Positions 1 to 8,128 are shown, numbered from the stretch's first letter. The stretch is 19,511 bases of DNA from JAMLIO01 sp031412575 (GCA_031412575.1 JANODG010000184.1:1-19511), one strand, 5' to 3'. Numbers and translations: made by a program. The notes: generated by a model from the sequence alone, not told the origin.

Positions 1-1211
1 AATTCAACACCCTCAGGCGCCTCTTCGACAACAAATTTCATTGGTTCTTTAAATTCTGGATTTAGTTCTAAAACTTCAGCTTCTGTTAGGTCTGGATACT
101 GAGCTAACACTTGCGGAAACTTTTTAGCTTTCATACGCGTATGTGCGTCAGCTAAAACTTTATTGGTCTGATCAAAAACACCTAAGACGGGGTTACCTTC
201 TGGGTCTTTTTTGTTGGGATCAGTTTTATATATCCATTTATATTTTTCTGGAAATCCTGGCGCAAAATAGAATTTATGAACAGCTTGAGCTGGGTTAAAT
301 CTATTTGCGAACTCTTTAACTTTTCTAGCTGTGTAATCAGTCGCTGCATCTTCATACGCTGTTGTGAAGTAACCGTATTTTTGAAATAAAGGATCTAGCT
401 CGGAATTATAAACCACAGGCTTATAAGGGTTAGCTTCAGCCTCTAGTTTTTTAAATGAAAATAAATAGTCTACTTGGTAGGTGAAATTTTCCCGAGTGTA
501 TTCACGAAGGTCTGCACATCCACCAACTGTAGGATCCACACTAAAAACTTTTCTGACGACGAAGCTGATATAGTCTTTTTCAATTTTTCTAGATTCATCA
601 ATGACTTCAAAGCTATTGTTAGTCCAACATCTTTTGTTAGGCATCGAAAACGGAAAAAACGCATCTTGGTTTATCGTTTGATTAGAAAAATCAACGGTGA
701 AGTAATCTTTATTTTCCCAACGTTCGAATAAGTTTTCAATCAATGTGTTTGTCGTTCTTCCATCTAACTCTTGATAACGATATTCAGAATGATCCACTGG
801 CCATTCAAAAACTAGATCATCATATTTAGCAGCATCCAATCCTACTCGGTTATTGACTGCACTTCGAAACTGCAAATGTTTTCTTGAAAACACAAAATAC
901 CCAGCGCTTAATCGCCCTTGATACCCAGTGAATGCAAAACCATCATTAGACGATGTATTTACAATTGTTATTTTATTTACCCAAATAGCCCCGTTATTAT
1001 ATTTTATAGAATTGGGATCAAACTGATCAGAGTAAGGTCTAAGTTCATTACTTTCGGTTGCAGGAAGACCTGTAAACATTTGCTTTTCAAGACGGTCTTG
1101 GTTTCCATCACCAGGAACGTTTGTCTCACGAACCTTGGCACAACCTGCTAGCACTACAAATATTAAACTTAGTTTAAAGCCAGCTTTTAAATTAAAAAAC
1201 TTTGAATACAT
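1..1211 (-). CDS. Lipoprotein, 5'-complete but cut by window edge; possible zinc-metalloprotease N-terminal region
   Basis: Reading the minus strand from the ATG at 1209-1211, the frame stays open for 403 codons to the left edge, so the C-terminus is missing. The start has a good ribosome site (AAGGGG about 6 bases upstream). The first 24 residues are a lipoprotein signal: lysines, a hydrophobic stretch, then the lipobox L-A-G-C with Cys24 as the lipidation site. The mature part is acidic, rich in Tyr and Phe. Near residues 320-345 there is a stretch with FYFAPGFPEKYKW, then VFDQTNKVLADA. This loosely resembles the segment ahead of the HExxH domain in large bacterial zincin lipoproteins (a strand, then 'FPE.YK', then a helix with an 'aWN.a' character). 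No HExxH is seen in the visible part; it would lie outside the window. The metalloprotease idea is therefore tentative. It follows the 1270-3474 lipoprotein gene by 58 bases, probably in one operon. Confidence 0.85.
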   Translation of the reverse strand, partial: MYSKFFNLKAGFKLSLIFVVLAGCAKVRETNVPGDGNQDRLEKQMFTGLPATESNELRPYSDQFDPNSIKYNNGAIWVNKITIVNTSSNDGFAFTGYQGRLSAGYFVFSRKHLQFRSAVNNRVGLDAAKYDDLVFEWPVDHSEYRYQELDGRTTNTLIENLFERWENKDYFTVDFSNQTINQDAFFPFSMPNKRCWTNNSFEVIDESRKIEKDYISFVVRKVFSVDPTVGGCADLREYTRENFTYQVDYLFSFKKLEAEANPYKPVVYNSELDPLFQKYGYFTTAYEDAATDYTARKVKEFANRFNPAQAVHKFYFAPGFPEKYKWIYKTDPNKKDPEGNPVLGVFDQTNKVLADAHTRMKAKKFPQVLAQYPDLTEAEVLELNPEFKEPMKFVVEEAPEGVE

Positions 1212-1269
1212 TTTGTTCCCCTTAAAATTTAACAAACTCTGACATATCCATTGAATTAAAAAAATATTT

Positions 1270-3474
1270 TTATTCATAGATTGTTACCCCTGTATAAAGC
1301 TTTTCAGTAAAAATTAATTTGATTTTTTGATTAGGAAAAAACATTTGATCGTATTCACTATCTTCAGCATCATTGCCACGGCCAAAAAATGCACATGGAA
1401 CATTATTTTTTCTGGCTTCGGAAGCAATCAAGTTTCTGATTTCCATAAAACTTGAATCTCTGGCGATCAGTTGATCAACACCACAAAGTCCTTTAATCCC
1501 AACAGGATTTAAATGACTTGTGATCGCAGAGATTTTAAATTTAATTTGATTAGCTCCATATGGATTTGGATCTAAAGGTGTTAAACCAAAATTCATACGA
1601 CTAACACCTGCAACTGACCAAATATTTAATATTTCAGTTTCATTGCTAGCATAAGAAACACGTATGTACCCACGAGGTTCAAAACTAACTTTGATAGCTT
1701 TAAATGTGTTACTGACATTATCTGCCTTAACAAAACTAGCTTCTTTTCTTAACCAATCAATGTCTTTTAACCAAACTTCATCACCTAATTTAAATCCTTG
1801 AAGTTCAGTCACAAAAGTCACATCAGCTACTGGCGAAGTTGTTGATGGCGATACGGCCGGAGCGGGTGTAGCACTTGGAGCCGTACCTGGTGTTGTCGCT
1901 ACTGGTGGAATTAAACTGATTTCTTGTTTAAAACCGTTTGCGACTTGTGGTAAGAATGGATCAAAGCTGATTTCTTTTAAAACCTGTAAGTAACCATTTC
2001 TGACAGACATACCTACAAACATAAAACCAGTTTCTGATTTTAACGAATCTGGATCAGCTGCATTTTGAAGATTTTGTCCATGATAATAGATTGTGAAATT
2101 AATCCACTTACCTGATGATGGACGCGCTTCTAAACCGTCATAACGAACAGACATTTTCAAATCTGTTGTAAATTTGTTTTTAAGTTTTTGGATTAATAAA
2201 TTTTCAAGGTTGTTTAAGATTTTCACTTGCAGGTCATACTTATCCGCTAAAAACGGAACTTGTGTGCGTAGTAAAAATTCACCGGCTTGAACCGTTTTAT
2301 CTGGAGATAAAAACACATCACCCGAACCATTCATTTTAATAAATTCATTATCGATTTTAAATTGGCCAGGATAACTACCAAATAAACTGACCCCGCCAAA
2401 AACATCAGTATCTTGGGCTTCAACCGGCGATACGTAAGCATTCAACAAAGAAACAGAATTTGATGGAACAGAGGCTGGATCTACATAATTGGCTGGGATT
2501 TCTAATTCGCTAAAAGCATCTGGTCGATAAACCCAAGCGTTCACACCATCATAATCTTTTCTAAAATTTGAAACTCCAATGATAGATTCAACATCTTGAA
2601 CTTCACCCACAGTTTTAACATCACCCCAAGCTTGACCTAATGTGACCGAAGTCGTTCCGTCAGAAAAGGAATTATTTAAAATGTCAAAATCAGCAGTTAG
2701 TATTCCTGGATCATATTTATTTTCTAATAGAATTAAAAAAACTTGTTTGCCACCTTCTTTTGAAAGCTGAAGAAAGATATTTGGAAGGCGCCATATAATA
2801 GCATCTTCAATTTCACGGGCTTCGCATTTACCATCTTTGATACAGCTATAAGTGGCATCATCAATGTTAAAAAATCCACGGTAAAGACTTTCAACAATCG
2901 AACGACCGACAACATCACCCGGTTCAAAAAAACGTGTTAAATCTGCGCCCATTCTGATTTTACCAATTGGGGCAGGTAAAGTGATTTCACCTAAATAATT
3001 TTTAATAATGATAATTTGAGTTGGTTTTTGAGTTCCGTCTTTTTGCCACTCGATACACATGCCTTCTTCGTAAAAAAATCCACAATCGTATTCTGTGGGG
3101 TCACTTAAAAGTAATGAAGCTTCATCTAAAGTGGTTTTAAAAGTGATACCCGCTAAACCAGAATTATTGGGATTGATACCATCAAAAATAATTGGTTTTT
3201 TAGAATTCACTTCCGTTAGATCGTCACGCTCGTTATCCAAACCTTCTCTAGGATCAAACCCAGTATTTGGATCACGATCTGCAACGTTACCCGGAATAAA
3301 TTCACGGTCGTCGACTTCTGTAGGTGAAACACCTTCGTCAACTGGACTTGTATTGATGACTGGATTTGGCACACCTTTACCTTCAGGCAATTGATCTTTT
3401 TGATCACTGCATGAAATTAACGAAACAAGACTGACTCCAAAAAATAATAGACTTATTGATTTATTAATACTCAT
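1270..3474 (-). CDS. Large lipoprotein of unknown function (734 aa)
   Basis: I do not recognise the family. The protein starts with a lipoprotein signal ending in the lipobox L-I-S-C, with Cys22 as the lipidated residue. The start is placed at the ATG at 3472-3474, because a G6 ribosome site lies 9 bases upstream (3484-3489); the ATG seven codons earlier would place that G-tract inside the gene and add an unsuitable N-terminus. Residues about 25-85 are a disordered, Asp/Pro-rich stretch. The middle (about 90-520) looks like globular beta-rich sequence, with strand-like segments and four scattered cysteines. A Pro/Thr/Ser/Ala-rich linker at about 523-553 separates a C-terminal domain of about 180 residues that contains two further Cys (in GLCGVDQ and NVPCAFFGRG). 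No HExxH or other catalytic signature is visible. A surface or periplasmic binding, structural or maturation partner for the downstream lipoprotein is possible but unproven. Confidence 0.9.
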   Translation of the reverse strand: MSINKSISLLFFGVSLVSLISCSDQKDQLPEGKGVPNPVINTSPVDEGVSPTEVDDREFIPGNVADRDPNTGFDPREGLDNERDDLTEVNSKKPIIFDGINPNNSGLAGITFKTTLDEASLLLSDPTEYDCGFFYEEGMCIEWQKDGTQKPTQIIIIKNYLGEITLPAPIGKIRMGADLTRFFEPGDVVGRSIVESLYRGFFNIDDATYSCIKDGKCEAREIEDAIIWRLPNIFLQLSKEGGKQVFLILLENKYDPGILTADFDILNNSFSDGTTSVTLGQAWGDVKTVGEVQDVESIIGVSNFRKDYDGVNAWVYRPDAFSELEIPANYVDPASVPSNSVSLLNAYVSPVEAQDTDVFGGVSLFGSYPGQFKIDNEFIKMNGSGDVFLSPDKTVQAGEFLLRTQVPFLADKYDLQVKILNNLENLLIQKLKNKFTTDLKMSVRYDGLEARPSSGKWINFTIYYHGQNLQNAADPDSLKSETGFMFVGMSVRNGYLQVLKEISFDPFLPQVANGFKQEISLIPPVATTPGTAPSATPAPAVSPSTTSPVADVTFVTELQGFKLGDEVWLKDIDWLRKEASFVKADNVSNTFKAIKVSFEPRGYIRVSYASNETEILNIWSVAGVSRMNFGLTPLDPNPYGANQIKFKISAITSHLNPVGIKGLCGVDQLIARDSSFMEIRNLIASEARKNNVPCAFFGRGNDAEDSEYDQMFFPNQKIKLIFTEKLYTGVTIYE

Positions 3475-3483
3475 GATGACTCG

Positions 3484-3489
3484 CCCCCC
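3484..3489 (-). promoter_or_regulatory. G6 ribosome binding site deciding the start of the 734-aa lipoprotein
   Basis: Six consecutive G on the minus strand lie 9 bases before the ATG at 3472-3474. They lie inside the reading frame if the upstream ATG at 3493-3495 were used, so they support the downstream start. Confidence 0.6.
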
Positions 3490-3540
3490 GATCAATCATT
3501 AAGAACATGTCAGAATTCAATTTGCATTTGGTTAAGACAT

Positions 3541-3556
3541 CTAGACGAAAATCTAG
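3541..3556. repeat. Short inverted repeat in divergent promoter region
   Basis: CTAGA and TCTAG form a perfect 5-bp inverted repeat around a CGAAAA centre. With one unpaired base it extends to CAT/ATG on the flanks. It lies between the divergent starts of the 734-aa lipoprotein (minus) and the nuclease (plus), where an operator or a 5' leader hairpin would be expected. No clear -35/-10 pair could be assigned to either gene here. The function is a guess. Confidence 0.3.
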
Positions 3557-3611
3557 CATGGACATTTTTTTAATGGCAATGACGCAACCCCGTGTCCTAA
3601 ACTAAAGGCAG

Positions 3612-4352
3612 ATGCTAAAGACAAAAACCCTTTTGATCAGACCTTTTATCGTCGCTTTAATAATCTTAAATTTCATTACATTTGTTCAGCCCTCTTCGGC
3701 CAAACCCTTGAGTTCAGATCCAAACTTTTGTGATTACAGTTTAGAGTACACGTATTACAGCCTGTGTTATTCAGTGCAACACAGACAAGCTTTGTGGGCT
3801 GAACATGAACTGACAGTGGATCAAATTAAGGGACGACAAAATCGCACCAATGATTTCAAAGCCGACTTCCAAATTAAAGATCCTGTCAGCCCAAGTGATT
3901 TTAAGGGGTCGGGCTACGATCGTGGCCATTTGGTTCCTGCTGCGGATATGAAGCTTAATTCTAAATCTATGTCTGATACTTTTTTTATGACAAACATGAC
4001 CCCGCAAAATTCAAGCTTTAATTCAGGGGTATGGAATGCCCTTGAAGGTCATATACGAAGTGAAGTTTTAAAATTAGGTCCTGCGACAGTCATCACTGCA
4101 CCCGTTCTTTTGACTACAGATTCTTATGATAAAATCCGAAGTGGGGTCAGCGTTCCTGAAGAGTATTACAAAATAGCTTTTTTTCATGACTCAGAAATCA
4201 TAAAAGCCTATTTGATCCCGAATAGATCATCTAACGGAAAAAAATATTCGGAATTTAGAATCACTGTTGATGAGTTGGAAGAATTAACAGGGCTAGATTT
4301 CTTCAGCGAACTTCCCGATGATTTAGAAAATCTGTTAGAATCATCTTTGTAA
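3612..4352 (+). CDS. Secreted DNA/RNA non-specific endonuclease (NUC1 / EndoG-Serratia nuclease family)
   Basis: This is a sugar-non-specific ββα-metal nuclease that cuts DNA and RNA using a single Mg ion. A Sec signal peptide covers residues 1-30 (cleavage likely at SSA-KP), so the enzyme acts outside the cytoplasm. The catalytic signature D103-R-G-H106 is present, H106 being the general base. N128 in TNMTPQ is the structural Asn. N137 is the expected metal ligand and E145 follows eight residues later, the same N-to-N and N-to-E spacings (9 and 8) as in EndoG. At 246 residues the size suits a minimal secreted member. A ribosome site AAAGG sits just before the ATG. The deamidase-like gene starts immediately after its stop codon with no gap, so the two are almost certainly co-translated. 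All active-site residues are intact, so activity is expected. Roles could be scavenging nucleotides, degrading prey nucleic acid or attacking competitors. Confidence 0.95.
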   Translation: MLKTKTLLIRPFIVALIILNFITFVQPSSAKPLSSDPNFCDYSLEYTYYSLCYSVQHRQALWAEHELTVDQIKGRQNRTNDFKADFQIKDPVSPSDFKGSGYDRGHLVPAADMKLNSKSMSDTFFMTNMTPQNSSFNSGVWNALEGHIRSEVLKLGPATVITAPVLLTTDSYDKIRSGVSVPEEYYKIAFFHDSEIIKAYLIPNRSSNGKKYSEFRITVDELEELTGLDFFSELPDDLENLLESSL

Positions 4353-5132
4353 ATGATTTTCCTAAAAACAATTTTACTTTTTTTGATAAATAATAATTTG
4401 GCTTTTGGAAACATCGATTCAAATGCATGTCGAACCAATCCCCCACAGATTCAAAATAGAGATGGCTCTCAAGCGATAAGCCACATATCTTACGGATCCG
4501 CTTTAGTTTTATTTGCAGAAATTCAAAAATCAAAACATCGTTTATCTTATCTTGAAGCGGAAAATAATTGTGAAAATCGTGCTCATTTAATTTCAGAACT
4601 GTTTTATAAACAAAATCAATTGTCGACAGTTAAAGTTTTTATTCAAACTAAAGATGCAAATTCTGCAAATTCAGATTTTGGTGCTACAGGTGCTGCGTTT
4701 ATGAATGGGGATGACAACAATATTAGGTTAACTCCAACGTCAGAAGTTTCTGGACGTGCCTACTCTTGGGACTATCACACGGCGACCGCCATTTGCGTTC
4801 AAAAAGACGGCCGCGCCGAACTTTATATTTTTGATCCTTCACTATTTTCTGCACCAGTACCTTTAATTCGATGGCAAAATCATGTCACTGAAGGTTTATC
4901 ATCAATCCAGTATGAAAGTTACTCGACGTCGATGTACAATATTTCAAGATTAGACCAAACGATTGCAAGCCCAAGACACACGTCATTTACGTCTGCAAAC
5001 TCTAGATTAGTTAGACAAAGCTTAAGGACGGACTGGAGAGCACATACACAGGCTTTAAGACGATTAAACTCTAAGTCTACAAACATCACACCACTACCTC
5101 AAAATAAACTATCAACAGACGCTACTGATTAA
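4353..5132 (+). CDS. Secreted protein-glutaminase-like protein deamidase
   Basis: This is a predicted exported enzyme related to bacterial protein-glutaminase, which converts glutamine side chains in intact proteins to glutamate and releases ammonia. A signal peptide covers about residues 1-19. The visible core is N-N-C73-E-N-R-A-H (catalytic Cys at the start of a helix), then W-D-Y-H142, then F-D161-P-S-L-F-S-A-P-V. The last two match the WSYH and IDPSLFSSGPV motifs I recall from Chryseobacterium protein-glutaminase, and the His-to-Asp spacing is nearly the same (19 here, 20 there). The Cys-to-His spacing is longer (69 against about 41), so there is an insertion near residues 90-125. A Ser/Tyr-rich segment after the Asp (SSIQYESYSTSMYN) also matches. 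The N-terminal region before Cys73 is much shorter than the usual propeptide, and about 55 polar residues follow the core. The start codon abuts the nuclease stop. The alternative is another papain-like/transglutaminase-fold Cys hydrolase. Confidence 0.8.
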   Translation: MIFLKTILLFLINNNLAFGNIDSNACRTNPPQIQNRDGSQAISHISYGSALVLFAEIQKSKHRLSYLEAENNCENRAHLISELFYKQNQLSTVKVFIQTKDANSANSDFGATGAAFMNGDDNNIRLTPTSEVSGRAYSWDYHTATAICVQKDGRAELYIFDPSLFSAPVPLIRWQNHVTEGLSSIQYESYSTSMYNISRLDQTIASPRHTSFTSANSRLVRQSLRTDWRAHTQALRRLNSKSTNITPLPQNKLSTDATD

Positions 5133-5150
5133 ACTATTGATTAAACTATT
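5127..5150. repeat. 12-bp perfect tandem duplication over the deamidase stop codon
   Basis: GATTAAACTATT occurs twice back to back (5127-5138 and 5139-5150). The first copy carries the TAA stop of the deamidase gene; because the unit is 12 bases, the second copy holds a second in-frame TAA. This looks like a slippage duplication and gives the gene a tandem stop. Confidence 0.9.
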
Positions 5151-5187
5151 GTCTGAAAGTCTTTGACTGTGTATTTTGAAAAACATC

Positions 5188-7047
5188 ATGACTACATTAG
5201 AACCTCACAAAAATTCACCGACGACTACGGACCAAACAAATCTGGCTCAGGCTAATAAAAGCCAGCTGCATTTAAACCAACCGACCCAAATAAAAAGGCT
5301 TTTAAGACTCTACAATTATGCTAACGAATATAAAGGCAGCATAATTTTAGCGACATGCTATTCTATCATCAATAAAGTCTTGGATTTGTTTCCGCCCCTA
5401 CTGATTGGATTGGCCGTAGACACCATCGTCAAAGCTGATAAATCGGTGTTGGGTCAGTTAGGCGATTTCACACAGTATCAACAGTTGTGGATCATTGCGA
5501 TTTTCACCGTATTTATTTGGGTTTGGGAATCTATCTTTGAATACTTATTTACTGTGAAGTGGAAATTCATCGCGCAGGTGATTCAACATAAACTTCGCAT
5601 GGATAGTTTTGGTCATTTATTAAAAATGGATCATAAGTATTTTGAAAGCCAAAATTCAGGACAATTGATTTCGATCATCAACGATGACGTCAATCAGCTG
5701 GAACGATTTTTAGATGGCGGGATTAATGATTTAATACAGGTTACTGTAACAGTGTTAGTGATTGGAGCTCTATATTTTGTAAAAAGCCCGGTACTTGCAA
5801 GTTTAAGTTTTTTATCTATGCCGCTTATTATATACGGTGGAATTTGGTTTCAACAATTTCTTGCCCCTCGTTACCGCGAAGTTCGAAACAAAGTTGGCTT
5901 ACTCACCAGTGAACTCAACAATAATCTTCAAGGCATGAACACCATTAAAAGTTTTGCTCGTGAAAAAGAAAGTTTCGAACAGTTAGATAGATTTTCAATG
6001 GAGTATTTTAAAGCCAACGAAAAAGCAATTTACGTGAGCTCCATGTTTACCCCGCTTATTCGAATGCTAGTGATGTTTGGATTTTTAACAACTTTACTTG
6101 TTGGTGGACATTTAACTCTATCAGGACAAATGGAAGTGGGAACTTTTTCTGTTTTGATCATTATGATCCAAAGATTATTGTGGCCATTAACTCGTCTGGG
6201 ACAAACACTTGATTTGTTTCAAAGATCCATGGCAAGTGTTTATCGTATTTTTAATTTGTTAAACACAAGCTATGAATTAAAGTCTGGATCAATCAATTTA
6301 GAAAAATCTGAAATCAAAGGACAAATTGAATTCAAAAATATTTCATTTGAGTATTCAGATCATCAGCCCATTCTTAAAAATTTTAATCTTAAGATAGATG
6401 CCGGACTTTCTTTAGGAATTGTGGGATCAACAGGGTCTGGTAAAAGTACGATGATTAAAATCTTACAACGATTTTACGATCCGAAATTAGGTGAAGTATT
6501 ATTAGATGACGTTAATATAAAAAAATTAAACTTAAATTCTTTAAGATCTGCAATTTCTGTAGTCAGCCAAGACGTTTATCTTTTTCACGGAACTCTTTTA
6601 GAGAACTTAAAATTTGCAAACCCCCAAGCTTCAGAATCCCAAATCATCGAAGCCTGTAAATTAGCTTGCATCCATGAATTCATATTAACTTTACCTGACA
6701 AGTATAACACCATTGTCGGGGAACGTGGTCAGCGTCTTTCTGGCGGACAAAAGCAACGAGTGTCGATTGCACGCATGCTGCTGGCTGACAGTCCAATTGT
6801 TGTCTTAGATGAAGCCACAAGCGCCGTCGACAACATCACTGAAGCCGAGCTTCAATTAAACTTAAATCAAATTCTAAAAGACAAAACTACGATCGTGATT
6901 GCCCACCGACTATCAACAGTCATCAATTGCCACCGAGTCATTGTGCTTGAAGATGGCCAAATCATTGAAGACGGAATTCACAAAAATTTAATTCAGCAAA
7001 AAGGAATCTACCAACGGCTTTGGAATTTACAAACTGGAGTTTATTGA
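5188..7047 (+). CDS. ABCB-type ABC exporter, fused membrane and ATPase domains (half-transporter)
   Basis: This is an ATP-driven exporter half-molecule that would work as a homodimer, or as a heterodimer with a partner not seen here. After a polar 35-40 residue N-terminus come about six membrane segments (roughly residues 45-330), then an ATPase domain. That domain has Walker A GSTGSGKST from residue 413, signature LSGGQ from 517, Walker B ending in D541 with catalytic E542, and the H-loop His573 in AHRLS. The nucleotide site is complete and of the non-degenerate kind. There is no N-terminal C39 peptidase, so it is not a leader-cleaving bacteriocin exporter. The start is ambiguous: ATG at 5188 is chosen, but an in-frame TTG at 5176 would add four residues; neither has a strong ribosome site. 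It lies 55 bases after the deamidase gene and may share its transcript. The substrate cannot be read from sequence; lipid, drug or peptide export are all possible. Confidence 0.93.
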   Translation: MTTLEPHKNSPTTTDQTNLAQANKSQLHLNQPTQIKRLLRLYNYANEYKGSIILATCYSIINKVLDLFPPLLIGLAVDTIVKADKSVLGQLGDFTQYQQLWIIAIFTVFIWVWESIFEYLFTVKWKFIAQVIQHKLRMDSFGHLLKMDHKYFESQNSGQLISIINDDVNQLERFLDGGINDLIQVTVTVLVIGALYFVKSPVLASLSFLSMPLIIYGGIWFQQFLAPRYREVRNKVGLLTSELNNNLQGMNTIKSFAREKESFEQLDRFSMEYFKANEKAIYVSSMFTPLIRMLVMFGFLTTLLVGGHLTLSGQMEVGTFSVLIIMIQRLLWPLTRLGQTLDLFQRSMASVYRIFNLLNTSYELKSGSINLEKSEIKGQIEFKNISFEYSDHQPILKNFNLKIDAGLSLGIVGSTGSGKSTMIKILQRFYDPKLGEVLLDDVNIKKLNLNSLRSAISVVSQDVYLFHGTLLENLKFANPQASESQIIEACKLACIHEFILTLPDKYNTIVGERGQRLSGGQKQRVSIARMLLADSPIVVLDEATSAVDNITEAELQLNLNQILKDKTTIVIAHRLSTVINCHRVIVLEDGQIIEDGIHKNLIQQKGIYQRLWNLQTGVY

Positions 7048-7064
7048 TTGGTAAAACAAAGTAT

Positions 7065-7097
7065 TCACTACCGTAGCGGTAGTGATGGTGTGTCAGA
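7065..7097. repeat. Structured repeat element, copy 1 (REP-like)
   Basis: A 33-bp element starts with a perfect 8-bp stem, CACTACCG/CGGTAGTG, around a TAG loop (7066-7084), followed by the tail ATGGTGTGTCAGA. It matches 8248-8280 at 29 of 33 positions in the same orientation. It is followed by a weaker inverted repeat (AGAAA/TTTCT, 7095-7125 region). It sits between the convergent ends of the ABC exporter and the coiled-coil lipoprotein genes, so it could also act as a transcription barrier, although no T-tract follows. Confidence 0.7.
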
Positions 7098-7123
7098 AAA
7101 TGCGAATACGGGGCACAGAGTTT

Positions 7124-8128
7124 CTATTTATCTTCAAGCTTTGAAACTTCTTTATTAGATTGGCAATCTTTATCAACTTCGCTTTCATCTTCAGTGCTAC
7201 TTAAGTCCTGCCCTTTATCGAGATCATTATCTTTTTTTTCTTCGCTGTCGTTTTTTGCTTTTTCGTCTTGCACTTCGACGTGGCCTTCTAGCTCTTCAAT
7301 TTTTTCTTCTTGTTTTTTAACTTTCTGTTCGGACTTAACAAGTTTTCTTGCTATATTTTCTGATAAAGGCCTTTTACTGCTTTCTATAGTCTTCATAACT
7401 TCAGATAGAAATATTGCATCTCTTCTGGCCGTTTTCACGGACTCTTTGAAGCGCTTAGAATCGCTAGGACTGGATGTTATCAAATTTTCTGCAGCGGCTA
7501 GGCTTTTAAGGGCATTTTCATAACTTAATGTGGCTTTTGATTTGGCTCCATTGTCTTTGGCGGCTTCAATTAAAGCAGCGGATTTAGACAACTTTTGCTT
7601 TGTTATCCCGGCGGCTTCCAAAGTTAAGTAGCGTTTCTGAAACTCACCAAAATTTTCGGGATTTAATTTCTTTTTAAAATCTTTAGATTTATTACGAAAA
7701 TCACTGTCAACATCTTCTAGCTCTTTTACGAGTTCAGCGTATTTCTTAATTCCAGCTTCCAAAGCTAAATCTCTGGCGCTCAAAATAGGTTTAAGCTTGG
7801 AATCAATTTTCTTTGATTTTGAAATTATCTTTTTATAGAGGTATTTCGAATAGCCTGCATTTTTACGAATCTCATTTAAGTTAACATCAGTTTTTTGAGA
7901 TTCTCCTTTCACCTTATCAAAGTATTCATCAGCTTTAGTGTAGTCTTTATAAAATAACAAATCGCCGCGTTTTTCTTCAGTCTCATCTTGAAGTGAACTT
8001 ATCATTTCAACGATTTCATCAGGTCCAAGATCTGCAGGAATCTCTGCCTTTTTAGGACTGGAACCACAACCAGAAGTCATTCCAATCACAAAAACAACTA
8101 CGGACAACAAATTTAAATTCAAACGCAT
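7124..8128 (-). CDS. Coiled-coil lipoprotein with DUF4398-like helical segment and charged tail
   Basis: A lipoprotein signal ends in M-T-S-G-C, with Cys21 lipidated (Thr at -3 is acceptable but less usual). The mature protein is almost entirely predicted helix and very rich in Lys and Glu. Residues about 90-190 form helices with A/L heptad-like spacing. Residues about 195-250 read ATLSYENALKSLAAAENLI and on to a second helix; this resembles the DUF4398-type helical repeats (A..Y..AL..L..AE..I) found ahead of OmpA domains in envelope proteins. Here there is no OmpA peptidoglycan-binding domain; it ends instead in a coiled coil (about 260-300) and a highly acidic/basic tail with a lone Cys near the C-terminus. 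AGGAG lies 5 bases before the ATG. A periplasmic spacer or scaffold is the likely role, by inference. The gene is flanked by two copies of a structured repeat. Confidence 0.9.
   Translation of the reverse strand: MRLNLNLLSVVVFVIGMTSGCGSSPKKAEIPADLGPDEIVEMISSLQDETEEKRGDLLFYKDYTKADEYFDKVKGESQKTDVNLNEIRKNAGYSKYLYKKIISKSKKIDSKLKPILSARDLALEAGIKKYAELVKELEDVDSDFRNKSKDFKKKLNPENFGEFQKRYLTLEAAGITKQKLSKSAALIEAAKDNGAKSKATLSYENALKSLAAAENLITSSPSDSKRFKESVKTARRDAIFLSEVMKTIESSKRPLSENIARKLVKSEQKVKKQEEKIEELEGHVEVQDEKAKNDSEEKKDNDLDKGQDLSSTEDESEVDKDCQSNKEVSKLEDK

Noticed and set aside
474..731. Plus-strand open frame inside the left-edge lipoprotein gene
   Set aside because: It lies wholly within a 403-codon minus-strand frame with a clear signal peptide, and its own translation has no signature or ribosome site.
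3475..3495. Longer N-terminus for the 734-aa lipoprotein from the ATG at 3493-3495
   Set aside because: It would place the G6 ribosome site inside the gene and add seven residues ahead of a normal lipoprotein signal.
5188..7047. Bacteriocin exporter with C39 peptidase
   Set aside because: The N-terminus before the first membrane helix is only about 40 polar residues, too short for a C39 domain.
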